The notes beneath the pieces are model-generated. The model was given only the letters and a program-made list of their open reading frames with translations, ran no database searches and was not told the DNA's origin. A DNA stretch of 64,000 bases from assembly GCF_021353235.1 (NCBI RefSeq), contig NZ_JAJTWT010000014.1, positions 1-64,000 of the forward strand. The letters run 5' to 3'. Position numbers and translations under genes: made by a program. The stretch is from Pelomonas caseinilytica. Its GTDB lineage: Bacteria; Pseudomonadota; Gammaproteobacteria; Burkholderiales; Burkholderiaceae_C. Positions 26,093-34,544 of the stretch are shown here, piece after piece (position 1 is the stretch's first letter; every line of letters starts with the position of its first letter).

Positions 26093-26121
26093 AGAATAAG
26101 CCGCCACACGCCCACCAACAA
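26093..26121 (-). promoter_or_regulatory. Candidate sigma-70 promoter of prkA
   Basis: On the minus strand TTGTTG (26116-26121) and TATTCT (26093-26098) are separated by 17 bp, a weak match to -35/-10. It would give a leader of about 150 nt. The rest of the 25937-26330 gap holds no recognisable gene. Confidence 0.3.
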
Positions 26122-26275
26122 ACCAGCTCGGCTTTGCGTTGACAGGGTTTGTCGACAGGGTGCCGGTCCAGCATACGCCCGCCGCCCAGGCAAGACCCGG
26201 CACTTTTCGGGCAAACCACACGAACGCGGGGGCCTTGTCGACCGCCGCTGCCGCATGAGCGCCGACGTAGTGTTG

Positions 26276-26319
26276 GACGCCTCGGCGGCGCGGCTTGTCG
26301 GACGCCGCCGCATTGCGTC
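26276..26319 (-). terminator. GC-rich stem-loop downstream of parB
   Basis: Nested inverted repeats (GACGC/GCGTC outside, GGCGGCG/CGCCGCC inside) begin 12 nt past the parB stop. There is no T-run on the minus strand, so this may be a weak or factor-assisted terminator. Confidence 0.35.
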
Positions 26320-26330
26320 GGCGCGCGGCC

Positions 26331-27233
26331 TCAGCTGCCGCGCAGCTTGTCCAGCAGGCCCGAGAGCGCGTCCAGCGAATCGAAGTGGATGGCGAGCTCG
26401 CCGCTCTGGCCGCCGCGCTTGCCACGTTTCTTCACACGCACCTCGACGGTGGCGCCGAGGGCGTCGGCGAGTTCCTCCTCGAGGCGCAGCACGTCGCGGC
26501 TCTTGTCGCCCTTGACGCGCAGCAGCGGCGCCTGGCGCGCGGCGCCCTGGGCCTTGGCGACGAGCTTCTCGGCCTCGCGCACGCTGAGCTTCCTGGCCGC
26601 GATCTCGTTCGCGGTGGTGATCTGGGCGGCGCCGTCCAGCGGCAGCAGGGCGCGGGCGTGGCCCATGTCGAGGTCGCCGGCCATGAGCATGTTCTGCACG
26701 GGCGCGGCGAGGTTCAGCAGGCGCAGCAGGTTGCTCGCCGCGCTGCGCGAGCGGCCGACGGCCTGGGCCGCCTGCTCATGGGTCAGGCCGAACTCGTCGG
26801 TCAGGCGCTTGAGGCCTTGCGCTTCTTCCAGCGGATTGAGGTCCTCGCGCTGGATGTTCTCGATCAGGGCCATGGCCGCGGCCGACTCGTCGGGCACGGC
26901 CTTGACCAGCACCGGCACCTCGCGCAGCCCCGCCAGCTTCGCCGCACGATAGCGGCGTTCGCCGGCGATGATCTCGTAGGCCGCGCCGCCCTCGGGAGCG
27001 ATGGGGCGAACAAGGATCGGCTGCATGATGCCTTGGGCCTTGATGCTCTCGGCCAGCTCGTACAGCGAGCCCTCGTCCATGCGCGTGCGCGGCTGGTACT
27101 TGCCGGCCTGCATCTGCTCGAGCTTCAGCGTGCTGGGCGTGCCGTCGCGCTCGGCCGCGGGGGCGTCGCTGACCTTGGGTCCGAGCAGGGCTTCGAGGCC
27201 GAGGCCGAGGCCTTTGGGTTTCTTGGTTGCCAT
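26331..27233 (-). CDS. parB: Chromosome-partitioning protein ParB
   Basis: This 300-residue CTP-dependent DNA clamp loads at parS sites. The N-terminal Lys-rich ParA-contact tail (KKPKGLGLGLEALLG) is followed by the CTP-binding boxes GERRYRA (residues 91-97) and ENIQREDLNP (125-134). The helix-turn-helix is LTHEQAAQAVGRSRSAASNLLRLL, and a C-terminal dimerisation domain follows. Three parS-like sites lie 12-14 kb away in rsmG and mnmG. parA is not adjacent but 11.4 kb upstream, which is unusual because parA and parB are commonly neighbours. Confidence 0.95.
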   Translation of the reverse strand: MATKKPKGLGLGLEALLGPKVSDAPAAERDGTPSTLKLEQMQAGKYQPRTRMDEGSLYELAESIKAQGIMQPILVRPIAPEGGAAYEIIAGERRYRAAKLAGLREVPVLVKAVPDESAAAMALIENIQREDLNPLEEAQGLKRLTDEFGLTHEQAAQAVGRSRSAASNLLRLLNLAAPVQNMLMAGDLDMGHARALLPLDGAAQITTANEIAARKLSVREAEKLVAKAQGAARQAPLLRVKGDKSRDVLRLEEELADALGATVEVRVKKRGKRGGQSGELAIHFDSLDALSGLLDKLRGS

Positions 27234-27249
27234 GGCGTGGAATTGTCCT

Positions 27250-27789
27250 TCAGGCCCCGGCCAGGCCCTTGACGAGCTCGCGCCCCTCGGGCCAGTCGCC
27301 CAGGCCGGACTCGGCATTGAGGTGGCCGCGCGGGCCCGCCATGACGACGCTGCTGCCCCAGTCCTGGGCCATCTGCAGGCTGCGCTCGGCGGCGCCGTAA
27401 GGGTCGTCGCTGCTGATGACGGCCACGCTCGGGAAGGGCAGGCGGCCGCGGCGGATCGGGCGCCAGCCGTGCAGCTGCGGCGGCATGTCCTCGCGCTCGG
27501 TGTCGGGCGGCGCGACGAGCAGGGCACCCTTCACGCGGCCGGTGTGCTGCGAATGCGCCGCCCAGGCCGCCACCAGCTGGCAGCCGAGCGAATGCGCCGC
27601 CAGCACGGCGGGGGCGTCGTCCTGCAGCAGCACCTCGTCCAGCCGTGCCATCCAGTCGCCGCGTTTGGGCCAGTGCCAGTCGTGCTGCCGCACCCGCTCG
27701 TCGCCGTGCAGCCGCTCCCAGCGGCTTTGCCAATGCTCCGGCCCCGAGTCTTGCCAGCCGGGAAGAAGCAGTACGCGTGTTGGATTCAT
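27250..27789 (-). CDS. RBBP9/YdeN-family alpha/beta hydrolase
   Basis: This 179-residue small serine hydrolase starts with [20 protein letters not shown] and has the nucleophile elbow AHSLGC. The acid residue lies in ISSDDPYG and the catalytic His in [15 protein letters not shown], the full signature of the RBBP9/YdeN family. The substrate is unknown. It starts 50 bp from the divergent argC and ends 17 bp before parB on the same strand. Confidence 0.85.
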   Translation of the reverse strand: MNPTRVLLLPGWQDSGPEHWQSRWERLHGDERVRQHDWHWPKRGDWMARLDEVLLQDDAPAVLAAHSLGCQLVAAWAAHSQHTGRVKGALLVAPPDTEREDMPPQLHGWRPIRRGRLPFPSVAVISSDDPYGAAERSLQMAQDWGSSVVMAGPRGHLNAESGLGDWPEGRELVKGLAGA

Positions 27790-27839
27790 GGTTTGCCCTT
27801 ATCCTGACGGGCCGATTTTCAGTGAGTGGAGCGACGGCG

Positions 27840-28799
27840 ATGACGTACACCGTGTTTGTGGATGGCCAGGAAGGCACGACCGGCCTGCGGATTCACGAGT
27901 ACCTCGCGGCGCGCGGCGACATCGAGGTGCTGAAGATCGACCCCGACAAGCGCAAGGACCCGGCCGAGCGCTCGCGCCTGCTCAACGCGGCGGACGTGGC
28001 CTTCCTGTGCCTGCCGGACGCCGCCTCGCGCGAGGCGGCCTTCATGGTCAACAACCCCAACACCTGCCTGATCGACGCGAGCACGGCCCACCGCACGGCG
28101 CCGGGCTGGGTCTTCGGCCTGCCGGAACTGGCGCGCGGCCAGCGCGGCGCCATCCAGGCCAGCAAGCGCATCGCCAACCCGGGCTGCCACGCCAGCGCCT
28201 TCATCCTCGCCGTTCGGCCGCTGGTGGACGCCGGACTGCTGCCGCACGATGCCGCCGTCAGCGCCACCTCCATCACCGGCTACTCGGGCGGCGGCAAGAG
28301 CATGATCGCCGAGTACCAGCAGCAGCCCCTGCCGGCCCACCTGGGCGCACCCCGGCCCTACGGCCTCGGCCTCAAGCACAAGCACCTGCCGGAGATGATG
28401 GCCCACACCGGCCTCACGTCGCCGCCGGTCTTCATGCCCATCGTCAGCAACTTCTACAAGGGCCTGGCGGTGAGCGTGCCGCTGCAGCTGCGCCAGCTCA
28501 AGCCTGGCACCACGCCCGAGGCGGTGCATGCGGCCCTGGCGGCCCACTACGAGGGCGAGCGCTTCATCCGCGTGATGCCGCTGCGCGACGCCGCCACGCT
28601 GGAGTCGGGATTCTTCGACGTGCAGGCCTGCAACGACACCAACCGCGTGGACCTCTTCGTCTTCGCCAGCCCCGACGACAAGGACGGCCAGGTGCTGCTG
28701 ATGAGCCGCCTGGACAACCTCGGCAAGGGCGCCAGCGGCGCGGCCGTGCAGGCGATGAACGTGCATCTGGGCGTGGACGAGGCCCTGGGGCTCGCCTGA
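27840..28799 (+). CDS. argC: N-acetyl-gamma-glutamyl-phosphate reductase (class 2)
   Basis: This 319-residue enzyme performs the third step of arginine synthesis, reducing N-acetylglutamyl phosphate to the semialdehyde with NADPH. It is the shorter, class 2 type of ArgC. It starts [18 protein letters not shown] with the dinucleotide-binding loop, has the active-site Cys116 in NPGCHASAF and continues with [12 protein letters not shown]. The ATG at 27840 starts immediately at the conserved N-terminus. No other arg gene is nearby. Confidence 0.92.
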   Translation: MTYTVFVDGQEGTTGLRIHEYLAARGDIEVLKIDPDKRKDPAERSRLLNAADVAFLCLPDAASREAAFMVNNPNTCLIDASTAHRTAPGWVFGLPELARGQRGAIQASKRIANPGCHASAFILAVRPLVDAGLLPHDAAVSATSITGYSGGGKSMIAEYQQQPLPAHLGAPRPYGLGLKHKHLPEMMAHTGLTSPPVFMPIVSNFYKGLAVSVPLQLRQLKPGTTPEAVHAALAAHYEGERFIRVMPLRDAATLESGFFDVQACNDTNRVDLFVFASPDDKDGQVLLMSRLDNLGKGASGAAVQAMNVHLGVDEALGLA

Positions 28800-28809
28800 C
28801 CCCAAACTT

Positions 28810-28833
28810 GACGTTGCGTGAGAACGCAGCGTC
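28810..28833 (+). other. Stem-loop with GAGA tetraloop between argC and the CHAT-like gene
   Basis: GACGTTGCGT (28810-28819) pairs with ACGCAGCGTC (28824-28833), with one T-G wobble, closing a GAGA tetraloop. It begins 11 nt past the argC stop and has no T-run. It could be an argC terminator of low efficiency or a 5' structure of the next gene. Confidence 0.5.
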
Positions 28834-28860
28834 GCCATACTCCGGGCGTTAGTACGGAGG

Positions 28861-31326
28861 ATGGCCTTGGGGAAGAACGGATCTCGGCCCGAGCATGAGC
28901 TGCTGCTGGAGGCGGTGCGCATTGCCTGCCCCGGCGACGCCCTGGGCATGCCGCTGGCCAGCGTGGACCTGCGCTCGCGCCAGAGCATGGCCCAGCAGGC
29001 GCTGCGCTGGACTTATGTGCTGCGCTCGCGCCAGCGCTGGGTGCGCGACGCCAAGGTGCGCGAGCAGCACCAGGCCGATGCACGCGACACGCTGAAGCTG
29101 CTGGGCCTGTCGGCCGCCCAGCTGCAGGCCCTCGGCGAGGCGTCGACGCTGGTCGTGCGCGTGCCTTACCAGCACGAGGCCCTGTGCTGGGAGGGGCGCA
29201 TCTTCCCGTGGGAGTACGTGCTGGCCGCCGCCACGCGCGAGCAGCGCCGGGCCGCCGCCGAGGGCCCGCTGCCGATGACGGTCATCCGCGAGCTGCAGGT
29301 GCAGCACGAGGTGGAAGGGCGCTGGCAGCCGCAGCCCCGCGAGGCCGTCGTCTTGCCGCCGTGGCCGCAACTGCGCGTGCTCTTCGTCAATGCGCTGCCG
29401 ACGGAACTCGGCGAGCGCTGGACGGTCGAGGCCGAGCTGCGGAACCTCGCGGCGGCCCTGCCGCCCGAGGTGCCGGCGCCGCGGGTACTGAACTACCCGA
29501 GCCTGGAGGAGCTGACGGCCGAGTTGCGCGCCAGGCCGCCCCACCTGCTGCACTTCGCCGGCATGGACAGCCACCAGGGCCTGCGCGAGCTGGGCACGCT
29601 GCTGGGCAAGGCGGCCCTCGTCGAGGCACCCGAGTCCGAGCAGGCCGGCGCCGCGTCGCGGGTGCAGCTCATCGACGAGCTGCTCGCCGATTCGCGCCGG
29701 CTGCTCGACGGGCTGCTGCTGCGCGGCGCGTCCGGCCGCCCGCGCCTCGTGTCGGCCCAGGCCCTGGCCTGCGCCGTGGCCGCTGCCGTGGGCGATGCGC
29801 CGGCCTACCTCACGACCCTCAACGTCTGGAACAGTGCGGCGCGCCTGGCCCCCATGCTGATCGCCGAGGGCGCGACGCGGGCGGCCCTGGGCTTCCAGGA
29901 CGCCTTCGACGATTCGCTGGCCGAATACGCCCTCGTGCAGCTGCTGCGCCAGCTATTCGCCACCGGCTTCGACCTGCCGGCCGCCTTCTCGAGCGTCTGG
30001 GAGGAGGTGCGCGCCCTGCCGGAGTCGGTGGATGCCACCGGCGTGACCTTGTGGCTGGACGGGCCGGTCTTCGTCGACCCGGCCACGCGTGCGGCCCACG
30101 CGGCGCGTGGCCACGAGCTGGCGCGCGCGGCGGCCGAGCCGGCGGCGCCCGCGCCGGCACCGGCCTCGGGCGAGGTGCGCTGCGCCATCGAGCCCTTCCC
30201 CGAGCTGAACTACGCCGTGCTGCACAACGCGCAGCCGCTGTTCCGCCGCTTCGTGCTGAGCTGCGAGGCGCCCGAACGGGCCGATCCGGTGGACGTCGAG
30301 GTCGCCGTGCACCTCGGCGACGAGGAGGCGCGCTTCGAGCGGCGTGTGGTGATGGCGCACGAGCGCGAGAACCTCACCCGGGACATCCACGTGCCGCTGA
30401 CGGCCGACGTCGCCCGCAGCGTGCACGAGGCCATCAACACCAGCCTGCAGGTGCGGGTGCGCCAGGGCGGGCGGCTGCTCTACCACGACAGCCACCGGCT
30501 GCGCCTGCTGCCGGTGGACCAGTGGCGCGACAACCGCCGCGACGGCCAGTGGCTGCCGTCCTTCGTGCTGCCGCGGGACCCGGCCGTCGTGCGCGCCGTG
30601 TCGCAGTCACAGCGCTACAACCGCGTGCTGCGCGACGACCCGACGGCCGGCTTCGAGGGCTACCAGTGCGTGCCCGACGCCGCCCTGGCCGTCGACGGCC
30701 GCATCGACGAGGAGCTGCTGCGCGGCGTGGACCGCCAGGTCGAGTCCATCTGGGCCACGCTGCTGCACGACTGGCAGCTCGGCTACATCAACCCGCCGCC
30801 CAGCTACAGCCGCCAGCTCGATTCCCAGCGCCTGCGCATGCCGTCGACGGTGCTGGCCGAGCGCGCCGGCACCTGCATCGACCTGGCCCTGCTCTTCGCC
30901 GCCTGCCTGGAGCTGGTGGACATCTATCCCGTCGTCTTCCTGCTCGAGGGCCACGCCTTGCCGGGCTGGTGGAGGCACCCGTCCTTCCGCGAGGCCTACA
31001 TGCAGATGACGGGCAACTACAGCGGCGCGGTGCGCGCCGACGCGAGCGGCAGCTCCGCCGCCAACGCCCAGACGGTGCCCTGGCACGCCGGCCGCGCGAG
31101 CTGGGACGAGGTGCGCCAGCTCATCGCAGAGCGCAAGCTGGTGCCCATCGAGACGGTGCGCCTGACCGAGCATTGCGGCTTCGTCGAGGCCATCGAATCC
31201 GGCATCGAGGCGCTCGGCGACCGCGCCGACTACGACTCCATGCTGGACATCATCACCGCCCGGCAGCGCCAGATCACGCCGCTGCCCCTGCTGCAGGACC
31301 TGCGCGACGTGGGAGGCGTGGCATGA
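28861..31326 (+). CDS. Pseudo-CHAT plus transglutaminase-like multidomain protein
   Basis: This 821-residue cytoplasmic protein has two caspase/papain-like parts. Residues about 165-400 follow the CHAT layout: LLHFAGM with His231, the strand LTTLNVWNSA, then AEGATRAALGFQDAFDDSLAEY. The position normally held by the catalytic Cys (LNAC-x-S) is Trp323, so this part should lack protease activity. Residues about 600-800 resemble transglutaminase-like domains with Cys672 in GTCIDLALLFAACLE, His698 in EGHALPGWW and Glu764 in VPIET. GGAGG directly abuts the ATG, and a TTG two codons later would have better spacing. The stop overlaps the next gene. Confidence 0.6.
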   Translation: MALGKNGSRPEHELLLEAVRIACPGDALGMPLASVDLRSRQSMAQQALRWTYVLRSRQRWVRDAKVREQHQADARDTLKLLGLSAAQLQALGEASTLVVRVPYQHEALCWEGRIFPWEYVLAAATREQRRAAAEGPLPMTVIRELQVQHEVEGRWQPQPREAVVLPPWPQLRVLFVNALPTELGERWTVEAELRNLAAALPPEVPAPRVLNYPSLEELTAELRARPPHLLHFAGMDSHQGLRELGTLLGKAALVEAPESEQAGAASRVQLIDELLADSRRLLDGLLLRGASGRPRLVSAQALACAVAAAVGDAPAYLTTLNVWNSAARLAPMLIAEGATRAALGFQDAFDDSLAEYALVQLLRQLFATGFDLPAAFSSVWEEVRALPESVDATGVTLWLDGPVFVDPATRAAHAARGHELARAAAEPAAPAPAPASGEVRCAIEPFPELNYAVLHNAQPLFRRFVLSCEAPERADPVDVEVAVHLGDEEARFERRVVMAHERENLTRDIHVPLTADVARSVHEAINTSLQVRVRQGGRLLYHDSHRLRLLPVDQWRDNRRDGQWLPSFVLPRDPAVVRAVSQSQRYNRVLRDDPTAGFEGYQCVPDAALAVDGRIDEELLRGVDRQVESIWATLLHDWQLGYINPPPSYSRQLDSQRLRMPSTVLAERAGTCIDLALLFAACLELVDIYPVVFLLEGHALPGWWRHPSFREAYMQMTGNYSGAVRADASGSSAANAQTVPWHAGRASWDEVRQLIAERKLVPIETVRLTEHCGFVEAIESGIEALGDRADYDSMLDIITARQRQITPLPLLQDLRDVGGVA

Positions 31327-32672
31327 ACGCCGCCAGCCAGCTGCTGTGGGCCGGGGTGGGCGAGCAGCTCGACGTGCCGGCGCCCGAAGGCGAGGCCGGG
31401 CGCGCGCCCATCCAGCAGCGCCGCCGCCGCGGTTTCGACCCCAAGGCCGCCGACGGCCGCGCCGCCGTGCGCCTGCTGCGCGACGACGGCCTGCTGCGCT
31501 GGGTCTACGAGCCGCCGACGCGCCAGCTCGGCAGCCAGGGCCGGCGCAGCTGGCGGGCCTTCGGCCCGCAGTCGCGCGAGACGGTGCAGCGCATCGCCTT
31601 CCCCGAGCTGGGCGAGAACGCCGTGACGGCGGGGCTCGTCAGGCTCGACGTCCGCCTCAACCCCGTGCTCGGCACGCTGGACACGCCGGCCGGCGGCCTG
31701 CGCCGCTGGGACGGCCGGGCCTGGGCGCCGCTGCCCGCCGGCTTCCTCTCCGGGCTGCGGGGCCGTGTGCTGGTGCTGGTGCACGGCACCTTCAGCGCCA
31801 GCGCCATGTATGCCAAGGAGTTCGCCGCCACGGCCGACGGCGAGGCCCTGTTCGAGCGCCTGAACGACGCGAGCGGCGCCTATGCCGCCGTGCTGGCCTT
31901 CGACCACCCGACCCTGTCCGTGGCGCCCTGGCTGAACGCCCTGGCCCTGCGCGACGCGCTCGACGGCTGTGCGGCGGAGCTGGACTTCGTCGGCCACAGC
32001 CGCGGCGGCCTGGTCATCGCCTGGCTGCTGCGGCTGGCGCCGCGCCTGCGGGCGCGCCAGGCCTTGCTGGTGGGCTCGCCGCTGGGCGGCACCTCGCTGG
32101 CCGCGCCGGACAAGCTGCGCCAGGCCCTGGACACGCTGGCCAGCTTCGCCGACGCCGTGGCCGAGGCGGCCGCCCAGGCTGGCAAGATCGCGCCGCCGGG
32201 CCTGCAGCCGCTTGCCCTCGGCGTGGGCGGCCTGGCCTGCGTGCTCGGCAAGGTGCTGCAGCTCGGCGCGCACACACCGCTGGCCGATGCCGCCGTGGGC
32301 CTGGTGCCCGGGCTGCTCGCGCAGGGGCGGGTGCTCAACAACCTGGAGCTGGCCCAGCTGTGGCCCTTGTCCACCGCGACCGAGGTCCGCGCCATCGGCG
32401 GCAGCTTCGTGCCGGCCGAGGTGAACGAGCCGCTGTGGAAGTTCTGGAAGCACGTCACCCACGTCAAGGGGCAGGCGATGTACTACGGCGCCGACCTGGT
32501 CTTCGACCAGCCCAACGACCTCGTCGTCGACACCGCGGCTATGAACCACCTCGGCGACCTGGTGCTGGCCGCGCCGGCGTGGGAAGACCTCGGGCCCAGC
32601 GCCGAGACCCATCACTGCAGCTACTTCCAGGACCTGCGGGTGCTGAACTGGCTGGACCGGCGCCTGCGCTGA
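31323..32672 (+). CDS. Lipase-like alpha/beta hydrolase partner of the CHAT-like protein
   Basis: This 449-residue protein is translationally coupled (ATGA) to the CHAT-like gene. After a 130-residue N-terminal region comes an alpha/beta-hydrolase core: oxyanion segment LVLVHGTFSASA (His154), nucleophile elbow GHSRGG with Ser226, an acid in NDLVVD and a C-terminal His in HHCSYFQD. There is no signal peptide. From memory, hydrolases of this type (recently DUF7379) recur next to CHAT-domain proteins in predicted conflict systems. That link was not checked here. It should be an active lipase or esterase. Confidence 0.7.
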   Translation: MNAASQLLWAGVGEQLDVPAPEGEAGRAPIQQRRRRGFDPKAADGRAAVRLLRDDGLLRWVYEPPTRQLGSQGRRSWRAFGPQSRETVQRIAFPELGENAVTAGLVRLDVRLNPVLGTLDTPAGGLRRWDGRAWAPLPAGFLSGLRGRVLVLVHGTFSASAMYAKEFAATADGEALFERLNDASGAYAAVLAFDHPTLSVAPWLNALALRDALDGCAAELDFVGHSRGGLVIAWLLRLAPRLRARQALLVGSPLGGTSLAAPDKLRQALDTLASFADAVAEAAAQAGKIAPPGLQPLALGVGGLACVLGKVLQLGAHTPLADAAVGLVPGLLAQGRVLNNLELAQLWPLSTATEVRAIGGSFVPAEVNEPLWKFWKHVTHVKGQAMYYGADLVFDQPNDLVVDTAAMNHLGDLVLAAPAWEDLGPSAETHHCSYFQDLRVLNWLDRRLR

Positions 32673-32686
32673 TTCGAGGAGACCGC

Positions 32687-33064
32687 ATGTTCGACCACGT
32701 CAAGTTCGGCGTCAGCGACTACGAGGCGAGCAAGGCCTTCTACCTGAAGGCCCTGGCGCCGCTGGGTGTCGTCGTGGGCGGAGAGGGCGAGCCCGGCTAC
32801 GGCATCGAGCTCTGCGTGCCGGGGCAGGTGGCGTCGCTGTGCCTGTTCCAGACCGCCGAGAAGCCGGCCCACCTCCATCTGGCCTTCGTGGCGGCGACCC
32901 GCGCCCAGGTCGACGCCTTCCACGAGGCGGCGCTGGCGGCCGGCGCGCGGGACAATGGCGCGCCGGGCCTGCGCCCGAACTACCACCCCAACTACTACGC
33001 CGCCTTCGTCATCGGCCCGGACGGGCACAACATCGAGGCGGTCTGCCACGCCCCCGGGCCGTGA
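32687..33064 (+). CDS. VOC-family (glyoxalase/bleomycin-resistance-like) protein
   Basis: This 125-residue single VOC unit starts at the ATG at 32687 behind GAGGAGA. MFDHVKFGVSDYEASKAFYLKAL and the C-terminal YAAFVIGPDGHNIEAVCH are the paired beta-alpha-beta units, with possible metal ligands His4 and the C-terminal Glu. It is 14 nt downstream of the hydrolase gene and may share its transcript. The substrate is unknown. Confidence 0.82.
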   Translation: MFDHVKFGVSDYEASKAFYLKALAPLGVVVGGEGEPGYGIELCVPGQVASLCLFQTAEKPAHLHLAFVAATRAQVDAFHEAALAAGARDNGAPGLRPNYHPNYYAAFVIGPDGHNIEAVCHAPGP

Positions 33065-33125
33065 GCGCGGCAGCGCGGGCACCGCGTTTGCCGCGAACGG
33101 GCGAGCCCGGCTCCAGGAGGTCCCG

Positions 33126-33461
33126 ATGAACCGCCCCGCACCTTATTCCAGCGACGAGCCGGCCCGCGCCGAGGTCGATGCCATGGCCGGCGACACGGTG
33201 CTGGAGTTCGGCGCCAACTGGTGCGGCATCTGCCAGGCCGCGCAGCCCGCGATCGGCGAAGCCCTGGCGGCGCATGCAGCCCGCTCGGCCCTGCGCCACC
33301 TGAAGATCGAGGATGGCCGCGGCCGTCCGCTCGGCCGCTCCTTCGGCATCAAGCTGTGGCCGACGCTGGTGATGCTCAAGGACGGGCGCGAGGTCGCGCG
33401 CGTGGTGCGGCCGGGCGGCGCGGACGAGATCGCGCAGGCGCTGTCGCGGCTCGCACCCTGA
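33126..33461 (+). CDS. Thioredoxin-like protein
   Basis: This 111-residue cytoplasmic protein has a thioredoxin fold: VLEFGANWCGICQAAQP with redox pair Cys-Gly-Ile-Cys, the central KIEDGRGRPLGRSFGIKLWPTLVMLKDG with the cis-Pro (WPT), and a C-terminal helix. CGIC differs from the CGPC of housekeeping thioredoxin, which suggests a different redox potential. It sits between a VOC gene and a pirin gene on the same strand. Confidence 0.85.
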   Translation: MNRPAPYSSDEPARAEVDAMAGDTVLEFGANWCGICQAAQPAIGEALAAHAARSALRHLKIEDGRGRPLGRSFGIKLWPTLVMLKDGREVARVVRPGGADEIAQALSRLAP

Positions 33462-33473
33462 CCGGAACCCACC

Positions 33474-34535
33474 ATGAATTCCAAGACCTCCACGCCGTCG
33501 TCGGTCCTCGCCGTCGAGCCCCTGAGCTTCCCCTGGGAGACCCTCGACCCCTTCCTCTTCTGCGTCCATCACGACGACGCCTACCCGCCCGGCAACGGCC
33601 GCTACGGGCCGCCGGCGCCCTTGCTGGCGGGCCGCAACCTGGGCTCGGACTTCTCGCGCCAGGACGGCTGGAGCATGTACCACGGCCAGCAGGTGCCGGG
33701 CTTTCCGGCCCACCCGCACCGCGGCTTCGAGACGGTGACCATCGTGCGCCGCGGACGCATCGACCACGCCGACTCGCTGGGCGCCGGCGCGCGCTTCGGG
33801 GACGGCGACGTGCAGTGGCTGACGGCCGGCCAGGGCATCGTGCATGCGGAGATGTTCCCGCTGCTGCACACCGACCGGCCCAACCCGCTGGAGCTGTTCC
33901 AGATCTGGCTCAACCTGCCGGCCGAGGCCAAGATGGTCGCGCCCCATTTCACGATGTTCTGGGCCGAGGACATTCCGCTGCAGCGCTTCGTGGACGAGGC
34001 CGGCCATGCCACCGAGGTGGCCTGCATCGCCGGCCGCCTGCCGGGCTCAGCGGCCGAGCCCCTGCCGCCGCCGCCGGACTCCTGGGCCTCGCAGGCGCAG
34101 GCCGACGTGGCGATCTGGACCCTGCGGCTGGAGCCCGGCGCGCAGTGGGTGCTGCCACCGGCCGCGGGCGAGGGCACGCGGCGCAAGCTCTACTTTTTCG
34201 CCGGTGCGGAGCTGGCGGTCGACGGCCATGCGGTGCCCGCCGGCTCGGCCATCGAAGTCAGGGCGGGCTCGGCCGTCGCCCTGGCCAATGGCGATGCGGC
34301 GGCCGAGCTGCTGATGCTGCAGGGCCGCCCCATCGGCCAGCCGGTGGCGCAGTACGGGCCCTTCGTGATGAACACCGAGCAGGAGCTGCGGCAGGCCTTC
34401 GAGGACTACCGGCGCACCGGCTTCGGCGGCTGGCCCTGGAGCGACGAGGCGCCGGTGCACGGCGACGGCGATGGCCGCTTCGCCCGGCATGCCGACGGGC
34501 GCGTGGAGCGCCCGGCCACCCCGGCCGGGGAGTGA
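33474..34535 (+). CDS. Pirin-family bicupin protein
   Basis: This 353-residue protein has an N-terminal cupin with the Fe-binding set HPHRGFET and GIVHAEM and a second, C-terminal cupin (ALANGDAAAELLMLQGRPIGQPVAQYGPFVMNT-type block ending in the family's PIG-x-P and YGPFVMNT motifs). Pirins are iron proteins. Some act as quercetinases or redox regulators. It is 12 nt downstream of the thioredoxin-like gene, and an oxidative or redox theme is possible but unproven. Confidence 0.88.
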   Translation: MNSKTSTPSSVLAVEPLSFPWETLDPFLFCVHHDDAYPPGNGRYGPPAPLLAGRNLGSDFSRQDGWSMYHGQQVPGFPAHPHRGFETVTIVRRGRIDHADSLGAGARFGDGDVQWLTAGQGIVHAEMFPLLHTDRPNPLELFQIWLNLPAEAKMVAPHFTMFWAEDIPLQRFVDEAGHATEVACIAGRLPGSAAEPLPPPPDSWASQAQADVAIWTLRLEPGAQWVLPPAAGEGTRRKLYFFAGAELAVDGHAVPAGSAIEVRAGSAVALANGDAAAELLMLQGRPIGQPVAQYGPFVMNTEQELRQAFEDYRRTGFGGWPWSDEAPVHGDGDGRFARHADGRVERPATPAGE

Positions 34536-34544
34536 GCGAATGCC

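Noticed and set aside
29184-32672. 1162-residue frame apparently fusing the CHAT-like region and the hydrolase
   Set aside because: Only the last 449 residues are real (the hydrolase). The N-terminal part is an out-of-frame reading of the CHAT-like gene, so there is no fusion.
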